Shown: one piece after another, positions 40,601-52,600 of the stretch | Layout: each line of letters begins with the position of its first letter | Position numbering within the stretch: position 1 is the stretch's first letter | Origin: Oegoconia quadripuncta | Taxonomy: Eukaryota; Arthropoda; Insecta; Lepidoptera; Autostichidae | Direction: 5' to 3' | Length of the DNA: 64,000 nucleotides | Assembly (NCBI GenBank): GCA_949316235.1 | Contig: OX438748.1 | Span: 25,608,575-25,672,574 of the forward strand | The notes under the pieces: generated by a model | Told to the model about the DNA's origin: nothing | Seen by the model: the letters and a program-made list of their open reading frames with translations, nothing else | Database searches by the model: none | Program-made: the position numbers and the translations under genes

Positions 40601-43600
40601 ATATTATAGAGGAGAACTTTGTTGTCTAGTGACAGCTTTGAGTTTCTGCCAAGAAGCCAATACATCCCCTTATATTTAAGGTTTATTTCGTCCCGTTTTG
40701 TCTTTATATGTTTTCGCCACGTTAATCGGCGATCCAGATGTATTCCTAGATATTTAACGGAGTCACTATGTGGGAGTTCACATCCGCCTAAGTTGACTGA
40801 GGGGCAATCTTCTCTCCGTAGGGCAAAAGTCACATGTACCGATTTCGAAGCACTGGCAACAATTCGCCATTTCTTAAGCCAAAGAACAACTTGGTTTAAT
40901 GTAGTTTGAAGTGCCTCTGAAGCCCGTTTAGGGCATTTGCTAGTTGCAATGATTGCAGTGTCATCAGCGTATGTTGCTACAATTACTTCCTCGCTCTTAG
41001 GCTAGTCTGACGTAAAGATTGTATAAAGCACTGGGCCCAGCACAGAGCCCTGAGGCACACCAGCATGTATATTATGTAAGGTCGAGGTACAGTCCCCTTC
41101 TTTCACTTGAAATATCCTCTCCGACAAATAGGATTCAAGGATTCGGTAGAACGTGTGGGGTAGGAGTGATTTTATTTTGTAAAGCAGACCCTTATGCCAG
41201 ACCCTATCGAAAGCCTGCTGTATGTCAAGGAAGGCTGTGGAACAGTATTCCTTTCTTTCCAGCGCTTTTCTGATTGTGTGGCATACTCTATGGACTTGTT
41301 CTATAGTTCCATGATTCTGCCGGAAACCAAATTGGTGATCAGGTATCACAGATTTTTCCTTGAGCGATGTCAGTATTCTGCGCAACAGAATTTTCTCAAA
41401 TAACTTAGATACCATTGACAGGAGGCTTATTGGTCGGTAGGAGCTAATTTCGTGAACTGGTTTTCCTGGTTTGTGAATCATAACTATTTGAGACACTTTC
41501 CAAACTGTAGGGAAGCTTCCAACCCTTGTTATGCCATTGAACAGAGTGGTTAGGTGTACCAAAGCCTTTCGCGGAAGTTGTCTGAGAACCGTTTTGTCAA
41601 TTAAATCATAACCAGGCGCTTTTTTGTCGTCCATTAATTTGATATTTCTGGCTATTTCGCGTGGAGTCACAAATTCCAGAGGTAAGTCCAATTGGAAATC
41701 TTGTTGCAAAACACTCTCAATTTCTGCCTCGTCAAAATCATGGTCAGGAGTATTTGGTTGGAACACACTGCTAAGATGCTCTGCAAATTGTTCCGCCTTC
41801 TCTTGTTTGGATCGCGCCCAGAAATTATTGCTTAACCGTATGGGAGGTTTGTGTCCTGTCGGCTGATTTATCGACTTGCAAGCTCTCCACAGTGAATAAT
41901 TTGTTGCACTGGTGGCTGACAGTGATTCCAGGTAGTTCTCCATGGTCGCATTGTTTGCATTCGAGATTATTTTCTTGAGTTCAGTTATGGATCTATTAAG
42001 GGCTGTCTTGTCACTTGGATGTCGACTATTGTGCCAAATCCTGCGTAACCTTCTTTTTTCCAAAATTTTTTGTCGAATTTCCCAGGGTACCACATTTTGT
42101 CTCTTCCGAGGACTTGGTATTTCGGGTGTGCTACGCCAACATGCATTTTGTACCAGATGTGTAAAACATTTCGCAGCATCCTCTATGTCGTTTTCTGACT
42201 TTAAGGCAATTTTTAAATCCAAAGAGTTATCCAGAATCTCTCGAAAGCAATCCCAATCTGTATACCTGTTGTATAGTGTGGGCCGTTTTTCTATTTGGAT
42301 AACTGTTGCGCTAGCCGTTAGTATTACAGGAATGTGGCTAGAAGAGGCATCCAGACATGACTCCACTAGAAAAAATAGGCGCGAGAGTCCCTTTACTATA
42401 AAGAAATCCAAGACGTCTGGTAACTTATTAGGGTCAGAAGGCCAAATTGTGGGTTCAGCTGTGGCGATGGTAGTCAAGTTGTTTTTATCAACGCTTTTTT
42501 TCAACTCCCTGCCCCTAGTCGATGTTAACCGGGACCCCCAGTGGACGTGCTTGGAATTCCAGTCTCCACCGGATATAAAACGCGTTCCAAGTGTGGCAAA
42601 ATATTCGGAGAACTGATGTTCTGTTATCTTGTGTCTTGGAGGACAATATACTGATGACACATTGAACTCTCCGTTTCTATCTTCCACAGCAATAGTCGCC
42701 GCTTGAATGTGGTCGGTTTTATATTGTGGTAGTTCGACGTGTTTGATTGTCGATTTTATGATAACAGCAGCGCCTGCATGACCAGTGCCATCCGGGTGAT
42801 TTGTCTGGTATAATTGGTAATTTTTAATTCGTACTTGGCTTTTACTTGTAAAATGGGTCTCTGATATTAGTAATATGTCGATGTTGTGTAGATGTAGTAA
42901 TGTCTCCACCTCTTCCTTATTGGGGCTTAGCCCGTCTATGTTCCAGGTGGCTATTTTTAAAGAAGTCATTTTGATAGCTTAGTGACTAGGGTGGTTATGA
43001 GACTTATTAATGTACTCATCTGTTGTAGGATTAATTCAAATTTTTCGGCTTGTAGAATATTCTCTATAGTACTATTGTTTATATTACTGTCCTGGCTAAT
43101 CTTTGGGTGGTTGATGTTGGATTTCAAGACATTAGCATAGGTGTCTGTTTGTATATTCGTTGCTTTATTTGTTATTGGTCTGTCTAAGTATTGCTGTTTT
43201 TGTCCATCTTTATTTATGAGTAATCGTTGTTTAGCTGATCTTCTTGTCAATATCTCTTTATACACTTCGCACCCCTTATAGTTGGCTGGATGTGGACCAA
43301 GGCACAATGCGCACTGGGATGGCGTATTCCTGTCAGTTTTTGAGCAGTCGGATGTTTTGTGAGATTGACCACATTTGACACAGCGGTAGGGCCTCATGCA
43401 ATAATTTTTAGAGTGTCCATATTGTTGACAACGCTGGCACTGGACTATTGTTTTTCTCTTTTTCGGGTCTTCAATAGTAACAGCCTGATGGTATATGAAT
43501 TTTATATCTTTAATTGCTTTGTTGTTGGGCCCTGGAAGAAAATTCACGAAGAATGTAGATGTAGGTTTCTTCTCTGGACCATATTTAGCATTAATTATTT

Positions 43601-46600
43601 CACCTGCTACTATGTTTCCGGTGCTCTCTACTGTTTCTTTTATTGCATCAATAGATGTGGTATGATGTAGGTTCCTAATTACTATCCTGAAGTATCTTTG
43701 GTCTTTTCTGTTGAAAGTGTGCCCAATTAAGGCGTTCTCTCGGACCACTCCAATAATTTTCTTATAAGCCTCTATATCGGAACTGTTGATTCTTAATTGA
43801 TTTTTATTAATTATTTTATATGAGAATTGGGATTTGTCAACAGTTGTGACTATTAGATCTGTCAGCTTATTGACTTCCTCTATACCATAGAGAATAATCG
43901 GTGGTGGTTTGGCAGGTGCTCTTTGATGCCGTTGAGGTACTTCTTGTTCAGGTGGATCAAGCTCAAGGTCAAGAAATCTGTTAGAAGTTTCCAGTTTCTC
44001 GGGTGGTGGTGATTCAGAAGGCTTTTTTCTTTTTACTGACCTTGTCTCAGGTACTCTTTGCCAATTGGGTGGTCCAGTGATGTTACATATCTCTACTGTT
44101 CTAGAGGTATCTCCAAATCTAGATTGGTTGTCGTTTTCATGACTGTCACTGGTAGGATGGTTACCTAGTGATGTGCTTCTAGTTCTTGTAAAGAAGAGGC
44201 TTGGATGGAAAGCCTGTTGCACAAGTTTTTTGCCCGTTGCAGCATTTGTCAATAATTCTACCCTGTTTTGGCTAGCGTCAGGTCTTTTATTAATAATATT
44301 TTCAATTTGTCTTTTTCCATGTGTTTGCAAACTATTGCCCCCCCCAGAATACGAGGGGCAGCCTGAGCTTAGCTCAGGGAAGGATTCTCCGATACCGGTA
44401 CCTTCCTGGGGTAGATTCTCTTTATAATTTGCGTCCATGTTAGCTCCACTCATCATCTAGTTTGCAGTTACGCCTACCGTGTTATTAGTGTTCAGTACAC
44501 TAAATAATCGCCAGTCGTTATCTGGTGATGGGCCCTTTTGGATCCACGTCGTCCTCATCGTCCCCATCCCAGTACTGTAAGCACTGCGCACATACTACTC
44601 ACAGAAGTGTTAAGCTCTTCAGCCTCCCCTACGACTTCTACTCTGAATAAGGCCTAGAAGCTCGCAGTAGGTTTTTTGTCGAAGTTTTCCTTCTCCGGCC
44701 TTGCGGTCCACGGGAGGTATTTTATTTCCCTCCTACCCTTCAAATTGATGCACTTACTAAAAGTGCAACCACCTGACGAGCTTTCCCCTATCCGCCACCT
44801 GGGGACGCGGTCTCTAGGGCAAAGGCTACCCCGAGACTAAAGTATCATATACTTGCCCTGTAAGTTCGAAAGACAATGTCAAGATGAGGATTTTGTTATT
44901 ATAGTTATATGTAGATGCTGTATGAAAAAGGACTACTTAATGAAGAGTCACACGATAATTCTACATAAAAATTAGATATCAACATGCTTCGGATTTTACC
45001 CTAACCTGTTATGGAACTGTCCTTCATGGCAAATTTCTGGATTTTAGGTCCACAGGACGTACCTTCGTAAGTGTTGATACATGTTTGAAAGCCCACATCA
45101 TTTTATTGCAATGACTTACAATTTTTTTTAAAAGGCTGACTATTTACCCAACTTAGTGTTATTTATACTAGATAATGGATAAACGTACATAAATATTTAT
45201 ATAGACATCCATGACTCAGGAATAAATATTCATATTCATCACACAAACACCTCGCGGGATTTGAACCCGGAACCATTGGTGTTGCAGACAGGATCACTAT
45301 CCACTACACCGATTATAGACTAAAAATCTATAAAGTGAGACTAGGCAGTAGACGTGTGGAGAGCTTCTTAATGACATAGGCATTCCAAATGACGTTTCAC
45401 ATCTGTACCCGTAAACTCGAAAATATTAAAAAAAAAAATATTATACCACTTTTTTCGGCGTGGTTAATATGTATAATATAATACAAATAAAGAGCATCCC
45501 TTGAGTTACTTGCTTGTTCTTCTCAGGGGAATATGCATTTTGCACAAACAGTATATTAAAAAATGTAAAATTGACTATTTTTAACTTTACCTACAAAATA
45601 TGGCATTTTTAACTTTGACATATCTACTTATTTATTACAAAAATCCTCCATGTTGTATTTGCCAACTTATTCATGCAACACACAAGACAAACGACACGTC
45701 ATGTGCGACAGAGCCATGCAAATGTTCTAATCTCATAAATATCCACAGACTTTCTTTTACAATAAGGAATAAATCAAAAAAATCACTCTGACCTGCACTC
45801 GAAAAGCCTAAAAGATAATTATTTAGCTTCTGAACGAATTTGGATAAAATATACCCTGAATTAGGAATAAACAAATTAAACATATCTGCGATAAAGCTAT
45901 TCTACGCAGGCGAAGCCGCGTGCGGAATGCTATTAAATTTCTAAATTCCACAGTAAGCAACTATAGGCTTGTGTTGAGGATACCAGATGGTAGATATACC
46001 ACATAAATATTTATTTTGTAAATAAATATTTATTATAAATGAAAACATCCATAACTCGGGTACACATGCCCGTATCCATCACACAAACATATGCCCCTAG
46101 CGGGATTCGAACCCGCAACCTTTTGGTATAGTGGTCAGAGTTGGTAACCACTACACCAAACAGGTCATCATAAATAACTTTGATGGGGATTTTCCAAGAT
46201 TCACGATTATAAAAAAGTGACTGTTTTTATCAATAATTTTAAATTCTCGAAAATAATTATAAATAATATCTAGTTAGATATTATTTATAATTAGATATAA
46301 GGCTTTTCCAAAGCTGTTCAGAGCAATATTTTTGATTTAATATTTTTAAAAAGAAATCTTAATTAATCCTATGAGGGCGCCACTGGACGATTGCGAACTC
46401 TTAATAGTATTTCGTAGGTAGTACCTATCTTGTCAAATGGCAATAACGGAACTTTTCTAACTTCACCAATATTTCTGCCTGTCCATATGTCACAGCCTTA
46501 TGAGGCTATGGCCCTATGTGGTATACGTATAACTCCTTATTTTCTAACTCTCCTTTATTTTGTTTGTTTATTTGCTTATATTTGTTACAGTCGGACCGCA

Positions 46601-49600
46601 TCATGGAAGAAAACTCAATGGTTCGTGATCTCATCACAAAGATCCTCGATGAGACTGGACCTGCTGAGGGGATCAGGTAGGCGTACTCATATTTTAAATA
46701 ACTCAAAGTTTTTATTTTGGAGATTTGTTTTGTAACGCCAAAAAAAAAACAAATATCTATAAATATCAGGATATCATCTATTGTTGCTTCATTCTTTATT
46801 GACACATACGCAAGATGTAGGTAACAAAATGAAATTAAGTACAACATATGTTTTTATTAATTATTGTAAATTATTTTGTGCAATAAAGAGTATTTGTATT
46901 ACAATACAATGTATTCAATACATGAATCACTCGGAAACCTGAGTTAGAAGTCTCCGTATATAATAGTACTCTGTGGTTAGAAGTCTCTCGCCTAGCTCAG
47001 GCTTTATTTTGCTAAGTTCCTCTTTATCAACATTATTTTGATTGTATAGCCCAATAATGTTATCCCTGAACTGAAAATGAAAGACTTTTGTTTTATGGAA
47101 CCTAAAATATAAACTGACCATAAAGAAATGCAATTGTGGTTTATCCAAAGTACAGAAAAACGAGCAAGAAACACTATAACATTCGGGCATATTTACCCAG
47201 GGTGTAGAAAAGTGTCACATGAAAAAAAGATTAAAAAAAAAAGAAACTCAGATGTTGGAGACTGCTTGGTGTTTTTAGATCTTTTTTTTACATTTTTAAT
47301 TGTCAGTGTTCCTAATATATTCGTAAACGCCTGGATTTTTCTTTGCTCACAAATTCCTACATTAGCTAACATTTTTGGTCCTTCGAGCTCCTAACATCAG
47401 GGATTGCTCTTCTTTCAAACTACATCATCATTATACTATGACCATTCACAGCATGTAAGATACATGCATATTTATGATTTCTGTTTCAACAAGGCAAAGA
47501 AAATTTCAATTAAACAGACAATATTACACAGCTTTTAATTAAGTCGACGCGTGCTAATCATCTCTGTAAGAATGACAGTCCTTTTTGCGCCTTGGATGTG
47601 GCTTGATGTAAACCCATGATCAAAACTGTCATTTATAAGTATTTATTGACTTTAATATAAAATTTGAATTTCAGCACTATACAACCACCGGAAAAAGCTA
47701 TAAGCGGGCTCCCAAACCACTATCCCAGCCCTAAAACTGATTCAGGGACTTTCATACCACCATCCAACTTCAACAACTACCAGAATCAGAATGCCTACAA
47801 TTTCCCTCAGACCGATCAGAATGGCTTTAACTTTAACCTACAAAACGGATTTGGTAACAATGGATTTGTCAATTATAATGACAATGATGTCACACCATTA
47901 CTCGGTATGGATGCAATGGATCCAAGTACCGATGTCACTCCAGAACAGTTGAATCTCCTCAGATTGGCGGCACAAGAGATCGGAGGTGCCCAGTTCTCAA
48001 GTCCAAACAAATTCGATGACAAATTCTACAACTTCTTTGAGCCAAACCAAAGAAATTCTCTGCCAGAAACTAATATGTTTCCTACAAACAACTTCAACCG
48101 ACCGAACAGTTTGAATTTGGACATGAATTACAATTCAAACTACGACAGTTCTTTTAACAACGCGCAGCGGTATCCGAACAAATTCGACAATACGTTCATG
48201 AAGGATCAGAATCAGGATCCGAATGAACTTTTGTCATATCTAAATCAATTGAACCTAACATTGGATCGTCGAGACGACTCCGCTATACCTGGACCGAACA
48301 ATATGGAGTTCAATATGCCAATGGATGTGAACAACCACTTCCAAAATGAGGACTTCAACAAAATCCAAGACGACAGGAACAAAGTGTATTTCAACAGAAA
48401 CTACCCGCCACCTAAAACATACAACGGCGAGAACAATTTCTACCTAAACGAAATGATGACGCCAATGAATGAGCGTAGCCCAATGAATCAGAACTATGAT
48501 TTCACGAACCAAACACCAGTATCGGCGCCTAATTCTATGAATTTCAAACCGAATGGGTATCACCAGAACGATTTTATGCAACGCCGTGAAGTGAATCAGC
48601 CCATGATGCCTCGAGAGAATTACCAGCCGAATGGAACCCTGAATGAGCAAAGGAATTTCGAGAACCCGGGAAGAGAGAATATGCAGCAAGCTGCGCTGAT
48701 GCGGCAGAATCAAGAGCTGGCAAGGCAGATGAGTCTATTGATGAGGAATCGACCGCCACCGAACCCTCTAAATGTGGACGTTTCGTTTCTACATGAGAAC
48801 ACTCCATTCAATCTTGGTAAGTTTTGTGAGCTTGCTGGACTATTTTCAGGTGCGACAATAGTAGTTAGTTTTGTGATTCCCTGATATGAATCTAGACTGT
48901 CCTCTTTCAAGTCTACTATTGAAAATGTGATTCCGTATTGTATCAGACTACTTCTGTATGCAATTCAAAATTCCCTGCCATGAGAATGAGAGATCAATGG
49001 ACCCTCTTCCGCTGCGCATCACTCCGCAGCGTAGTTTTTTGTTAAATTGTACGCTAGTTGGGAGTTCCGATATAGTTATGATAGATATTTTCCTTAACCA
49101 AAAGACAGAATAACTGCTTAACTAAATGATGTTTATTTCTGGAATGAACCAAAGTCTGGATGTTAATACAACAGTTTTTTTTACTTGATAAGTATTGATT
49201 TACATTACTGAATATTAAACGTTGTTATTTTAGGCTTGGGCGCATTGCTAGGACCAAGCCCGCCTGTCCCACCGCCTGTTTTGCCATCTCCTATGCTGGA
49301 CCTACCGCTGCTGGCACCATTCTATGCTATGAGGAATATGAGGTAAATAAATACTCTGTGACCTATTTATATTTCATCCAAGCAACTACCGCTTCGCAAG
49401 GAAATTGTCTGTGGGAAAAAAGCGAGCAAAAGAACTCACATTTTTTTTACCAAGCCAACATTATATTGGTTTAATAATCCCTTAAATTATGTAACTTCAT
49501 TAATATTATTATTATAGATGAACGGTGAGCCGACTAATCAATCATACATCAGAACTTAAATATCTTAAGAAAGCAAGATTTTATGAATTCACACTCATTA

Positions 49601-52600
49601 TACAAACTTACAGAGGCGCGGCTACATCTTCAGGCGTCCTCCACGCGCGTCTAGACGCCTGCTACGAACAGTGGCGTCAGTTGGAGCGCGAGAGGAAACG
49701 CACTGAGGCGCGTCTGGCTCTTGCATACCCGGGCCGCGCCGTGTCTTCGTCTAACTCCATACCAGTGCCACGACTACCGCCTTGTCCTACTAGAGTGGAC
49801 CGGCTTACTGTCGATATGCTCAGGGAGCATACTAAGGTACATCAATAACAAAGCTACATGTGTTTATTTAGGAAGCAGTTATTAACAAATGTAATTTAAT
49901 CATTTGGATATACAAACAATCCTAATTGTTTGTATTGTAACAAACAATTGTGTGGAAATAAATGGTTTAAATGTTTAAAGTTCAATTCCAAAAATTCACA
50001 GGTCCTAACCTTAATGGGCAAAATGGAGACCCTCCGGGCGAGCGTATGCGTTGCCCAGAACAAAAAACCTAACAAACCAGAGGATGGAAAGATCACTGTC
50101 CTAAAGCGGGGGCAAGAGAACATCGCAAATGAGAAGGACAAGGAAAACGGCGTCGATCCAATCACGTTCGATCCTGTCTCCTGGCGGGATGACGTCAAGC
50201 ATTTGTCTGAGATGTAAGTGTTTCTCCTTTAATGTAAGCTTTTGTCCTGAAGTAAGATACATTTTCAATCATTAATTTTAAGCCGGAAAAACTTTGCTAG
50301 ATTATAAATCAAGTCAAATAGTCAAGAATCAATATAATGTAAGTTTTGTTATTGGAAACCAAATATAATATTGAAATATAATAATAACTGTATAATGCGA
50401 GTAGTTCCCGTAGGATAAACAGATTTCCGCGATAAAGATTTCACTCAGGGAAAGCCGTGGGCTGAAAGCTAGTTCCTCATAGTTTCGGAATTGGCCATTC
50501 ACGCGACCTGAGAAATTTGTTCTGTGTATGCGACTCACTAGTTTGAATGGTGGGCTATTGTGATGTCAGGATATACCGTTGCAGCGCGCCGCACAGTGAG
50601 ATCGAGGCGGCCATGCTGGCGTGGCGCAGCGCCGTGTGCTGTGTGCAGGCGGCTCGGCGCCGGGAGCTGCACCCCGCCGCGCCCAACGCCAACTCGCGGC
50701 TCAGCGACCGTGAGTACATCACAAGTCACAACACAATGGTGTCCATTCGGATGTACACCATCTAAACTAATACCAGTTTTGAAATGATGTCGTCGCATCG
50801 TAAATGTTCCAGGTAGAAAGAGGCAGCACTACTTTAAAACTAGTTTTAGTTTAGTTTATAAACTACTTTACCCTAGCACGGAACAACATTGTGGTACATG
50901 GGGCAGATATACCGCTATTGTTTACCTTACTCGCACACTCATTTATACATAGAGAGAGAGAGAGAGACATACATATATGCACAGTAACCTAGTTTTAAGT
51001 CATATGTCCGGCCCATCTCGCTTAAGCTGAAAACAGCGCCACTGCTGTGGCCGGTATTATGCTGAATTGTAGCCATTTTGGCATATTTTTGTTATATTCA
51101 CTTTCATGTTTACTAATAGCTGTATAGTGCTGCTGTGATGGGCATTCGCGCATACTTTGTTCATGAGAAATATTTGCAAATGTCATCGTGTTCCACAGCG
51201 ATCCTGCAATTGGCCGAAGCTGTAAAACAACTGGGTGCCTGCGCCCGGCGGGCTCGCTGCGCCATGTGGTGCGACCTCACCCTCACCGTGGCCCTCGCCC
51301 AACAGGTGCCCCACGCTGCCCTTATGGTAAGTCCGTATAGTCCACCCGAGTGTCCCATTGTCCTTAAAGTCCGCCTTAATACCACAGTCTACTGGAACTG
51401 TACATTTAATCTAGTAGTGTCGCACAGTTCACTCTGATGCTGCACAGTTCACTCTGGTGCCGCACAGTTCACTCTGGTGTCGTACAGTTCACTCTGATGC
51501 CGCACAGTTCACTCTGGTGCCGTACAGTTCACTCTGGTGCCGTACAGTTTACTCTGATGCCGCACAGTTCACTCTGGTGCCGTACAGTTCACTCTGATGC
51601 CGCACAGTTCACTCTGGTGCCGCACAGTTCACCCCCACTACCCCATAGTTCACTCTGGTGCCGTACAGTTCACTCTGATGCCGCACAGTTCACTCTGGTG
51701 CCGCACAGTTCACTCTGGTGCCGCACAGTTCACTCTGGTGCCGCACAGTTCACTCTGGTGCCGCACAGTTCACCCCACTACCCCACAGTTCACTCTGGTG
51801 CCGTACAGTTCACTCTGATGCTGTACGGTTCACTCTGATGCCGCACAGTTCTCTCTGGTGCCGCACAGTTCACCCCACTACCCCACAGGTCACTCTGGTG
51901 CCGTACAGTCCACCCTAATGTAGAACAGTTTCCTTAGGTGCCGCACAGTTCATCCTAGTGCCGTACAGTTCACCCTAATGTCCTACAGTTTACAGTTCAC
52001 CATAATACGCATCAGTTCACCCTGTATCATCAGCTCTAATGTCCCACCGTTCGCCGTGGTGCCTCACAATCACGTGCCCTCGAAGCATGGATATATGCTA
52101 CGTATGAAAATGCCACTAGTTGTCACCCTGAGAGACTGAATCGGCTAGACGTTGCTTAACTTCATTAATCGATAACGCCACGAGTGCGTCACAAAATTAA
52201 TTAAATCCAATAAATGTCCGTTACAGAGTGAGTCACCGCAGAGCTCAACGCAGACGTCTCTACAGAAGCCCGCTCAAGACGTCACAATCGCGTCGAATCA
52301 TAACACTGCCTCGAAAAACATCGCTAACGAAACTAAAGAGGTGAGATTAAACAATTCTCTACTCTTTTGCCAGGTGGTTACACCAACGTGGTAGATGCAG
52401 TCGGTTCCATAATTAATCATTGGTTTCAGGTTTTCTAAAATGACTTACGGAATCCTAAAAATATCTTTAATATCAATAAATTATTTGACGACCGATTGGT
52501 GTAGTGTATAATGGACCCTGTCAGCGAAACCACCGATTGTGGGTTCGAATTCGGCGAGGGCTAAATGTTTGTGTGATGAATACGAACATTTATTCCCGAG

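Larger units (their letters stand above)
40155..44840 (-). mobile_element. Jockey-clade non-LTR retrotransposon, nearly complete
   Basis: About 4.69 kb on the minus strand inside intron 1 of the MEIOC-like gene. The order is a 5' UTR of about 384 nt (44840-44457), ORF1, ORF2, a 3' UTR of about 130 nt and an A-rich tail (T-run from 40155). A perfect 13-bp duplication (AGTATCATATACT) flanks it, which shows target-primed insertion and little decay since. ORF1 and ORF2 overlap by ATGA. Jockey placement rests on three CCHC knuckles in ORF1, the GGDWN-x-K-HxxWG endonuclease motif, no RNase H domain after the polymerase, and a poly-A end. One stop codon in ORF2 and one altered endonuclease residue make this copy inactive or impaired. 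Confidence 0.95.

Noticed and set aside
41019..42616. Plus-strand frames across the jockey element (for example 41942-42616, 224 codons)
   Set aside because: These are antisense shadows of ORF2, which shows clear endonuclease and polymerase motifs on the minus strand.
46418..46520. Exon-like open stretch (PILSNGNNGTFLTSPIFLPV...) with acceptor TTCGTAG and donor G-GTATAC just before MEIOC exon 2
   Set aside because: It ends in phase 1 and would drive exon 2 (46591) into a stop after a dozen codons. No alternative donor restores the frame, so it was left out of the gene model.
48817..48884. Extension of the 406-codon frame past 48816
   Set aside because: A strong GTAAGT donor at 48817 and the in-frame continuation at 49234 (GLGALLGPSPPVPPP) show that the frame is intronic after 48816.
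51437..51918. Long plus-strand frames with HSSLWCRTV-type repeats
   Set aside because: They are produced by the 20-bp minisatellite inside intron 8. All three frames stay open, and flanking splice sites exclude the array from the mRNA.
51420..52060. CRISPR-like array
   Set aside because: The units are directly adjacent 20-bp repeats without unique spacers, in an animal gene intron. It is a minisatellite.
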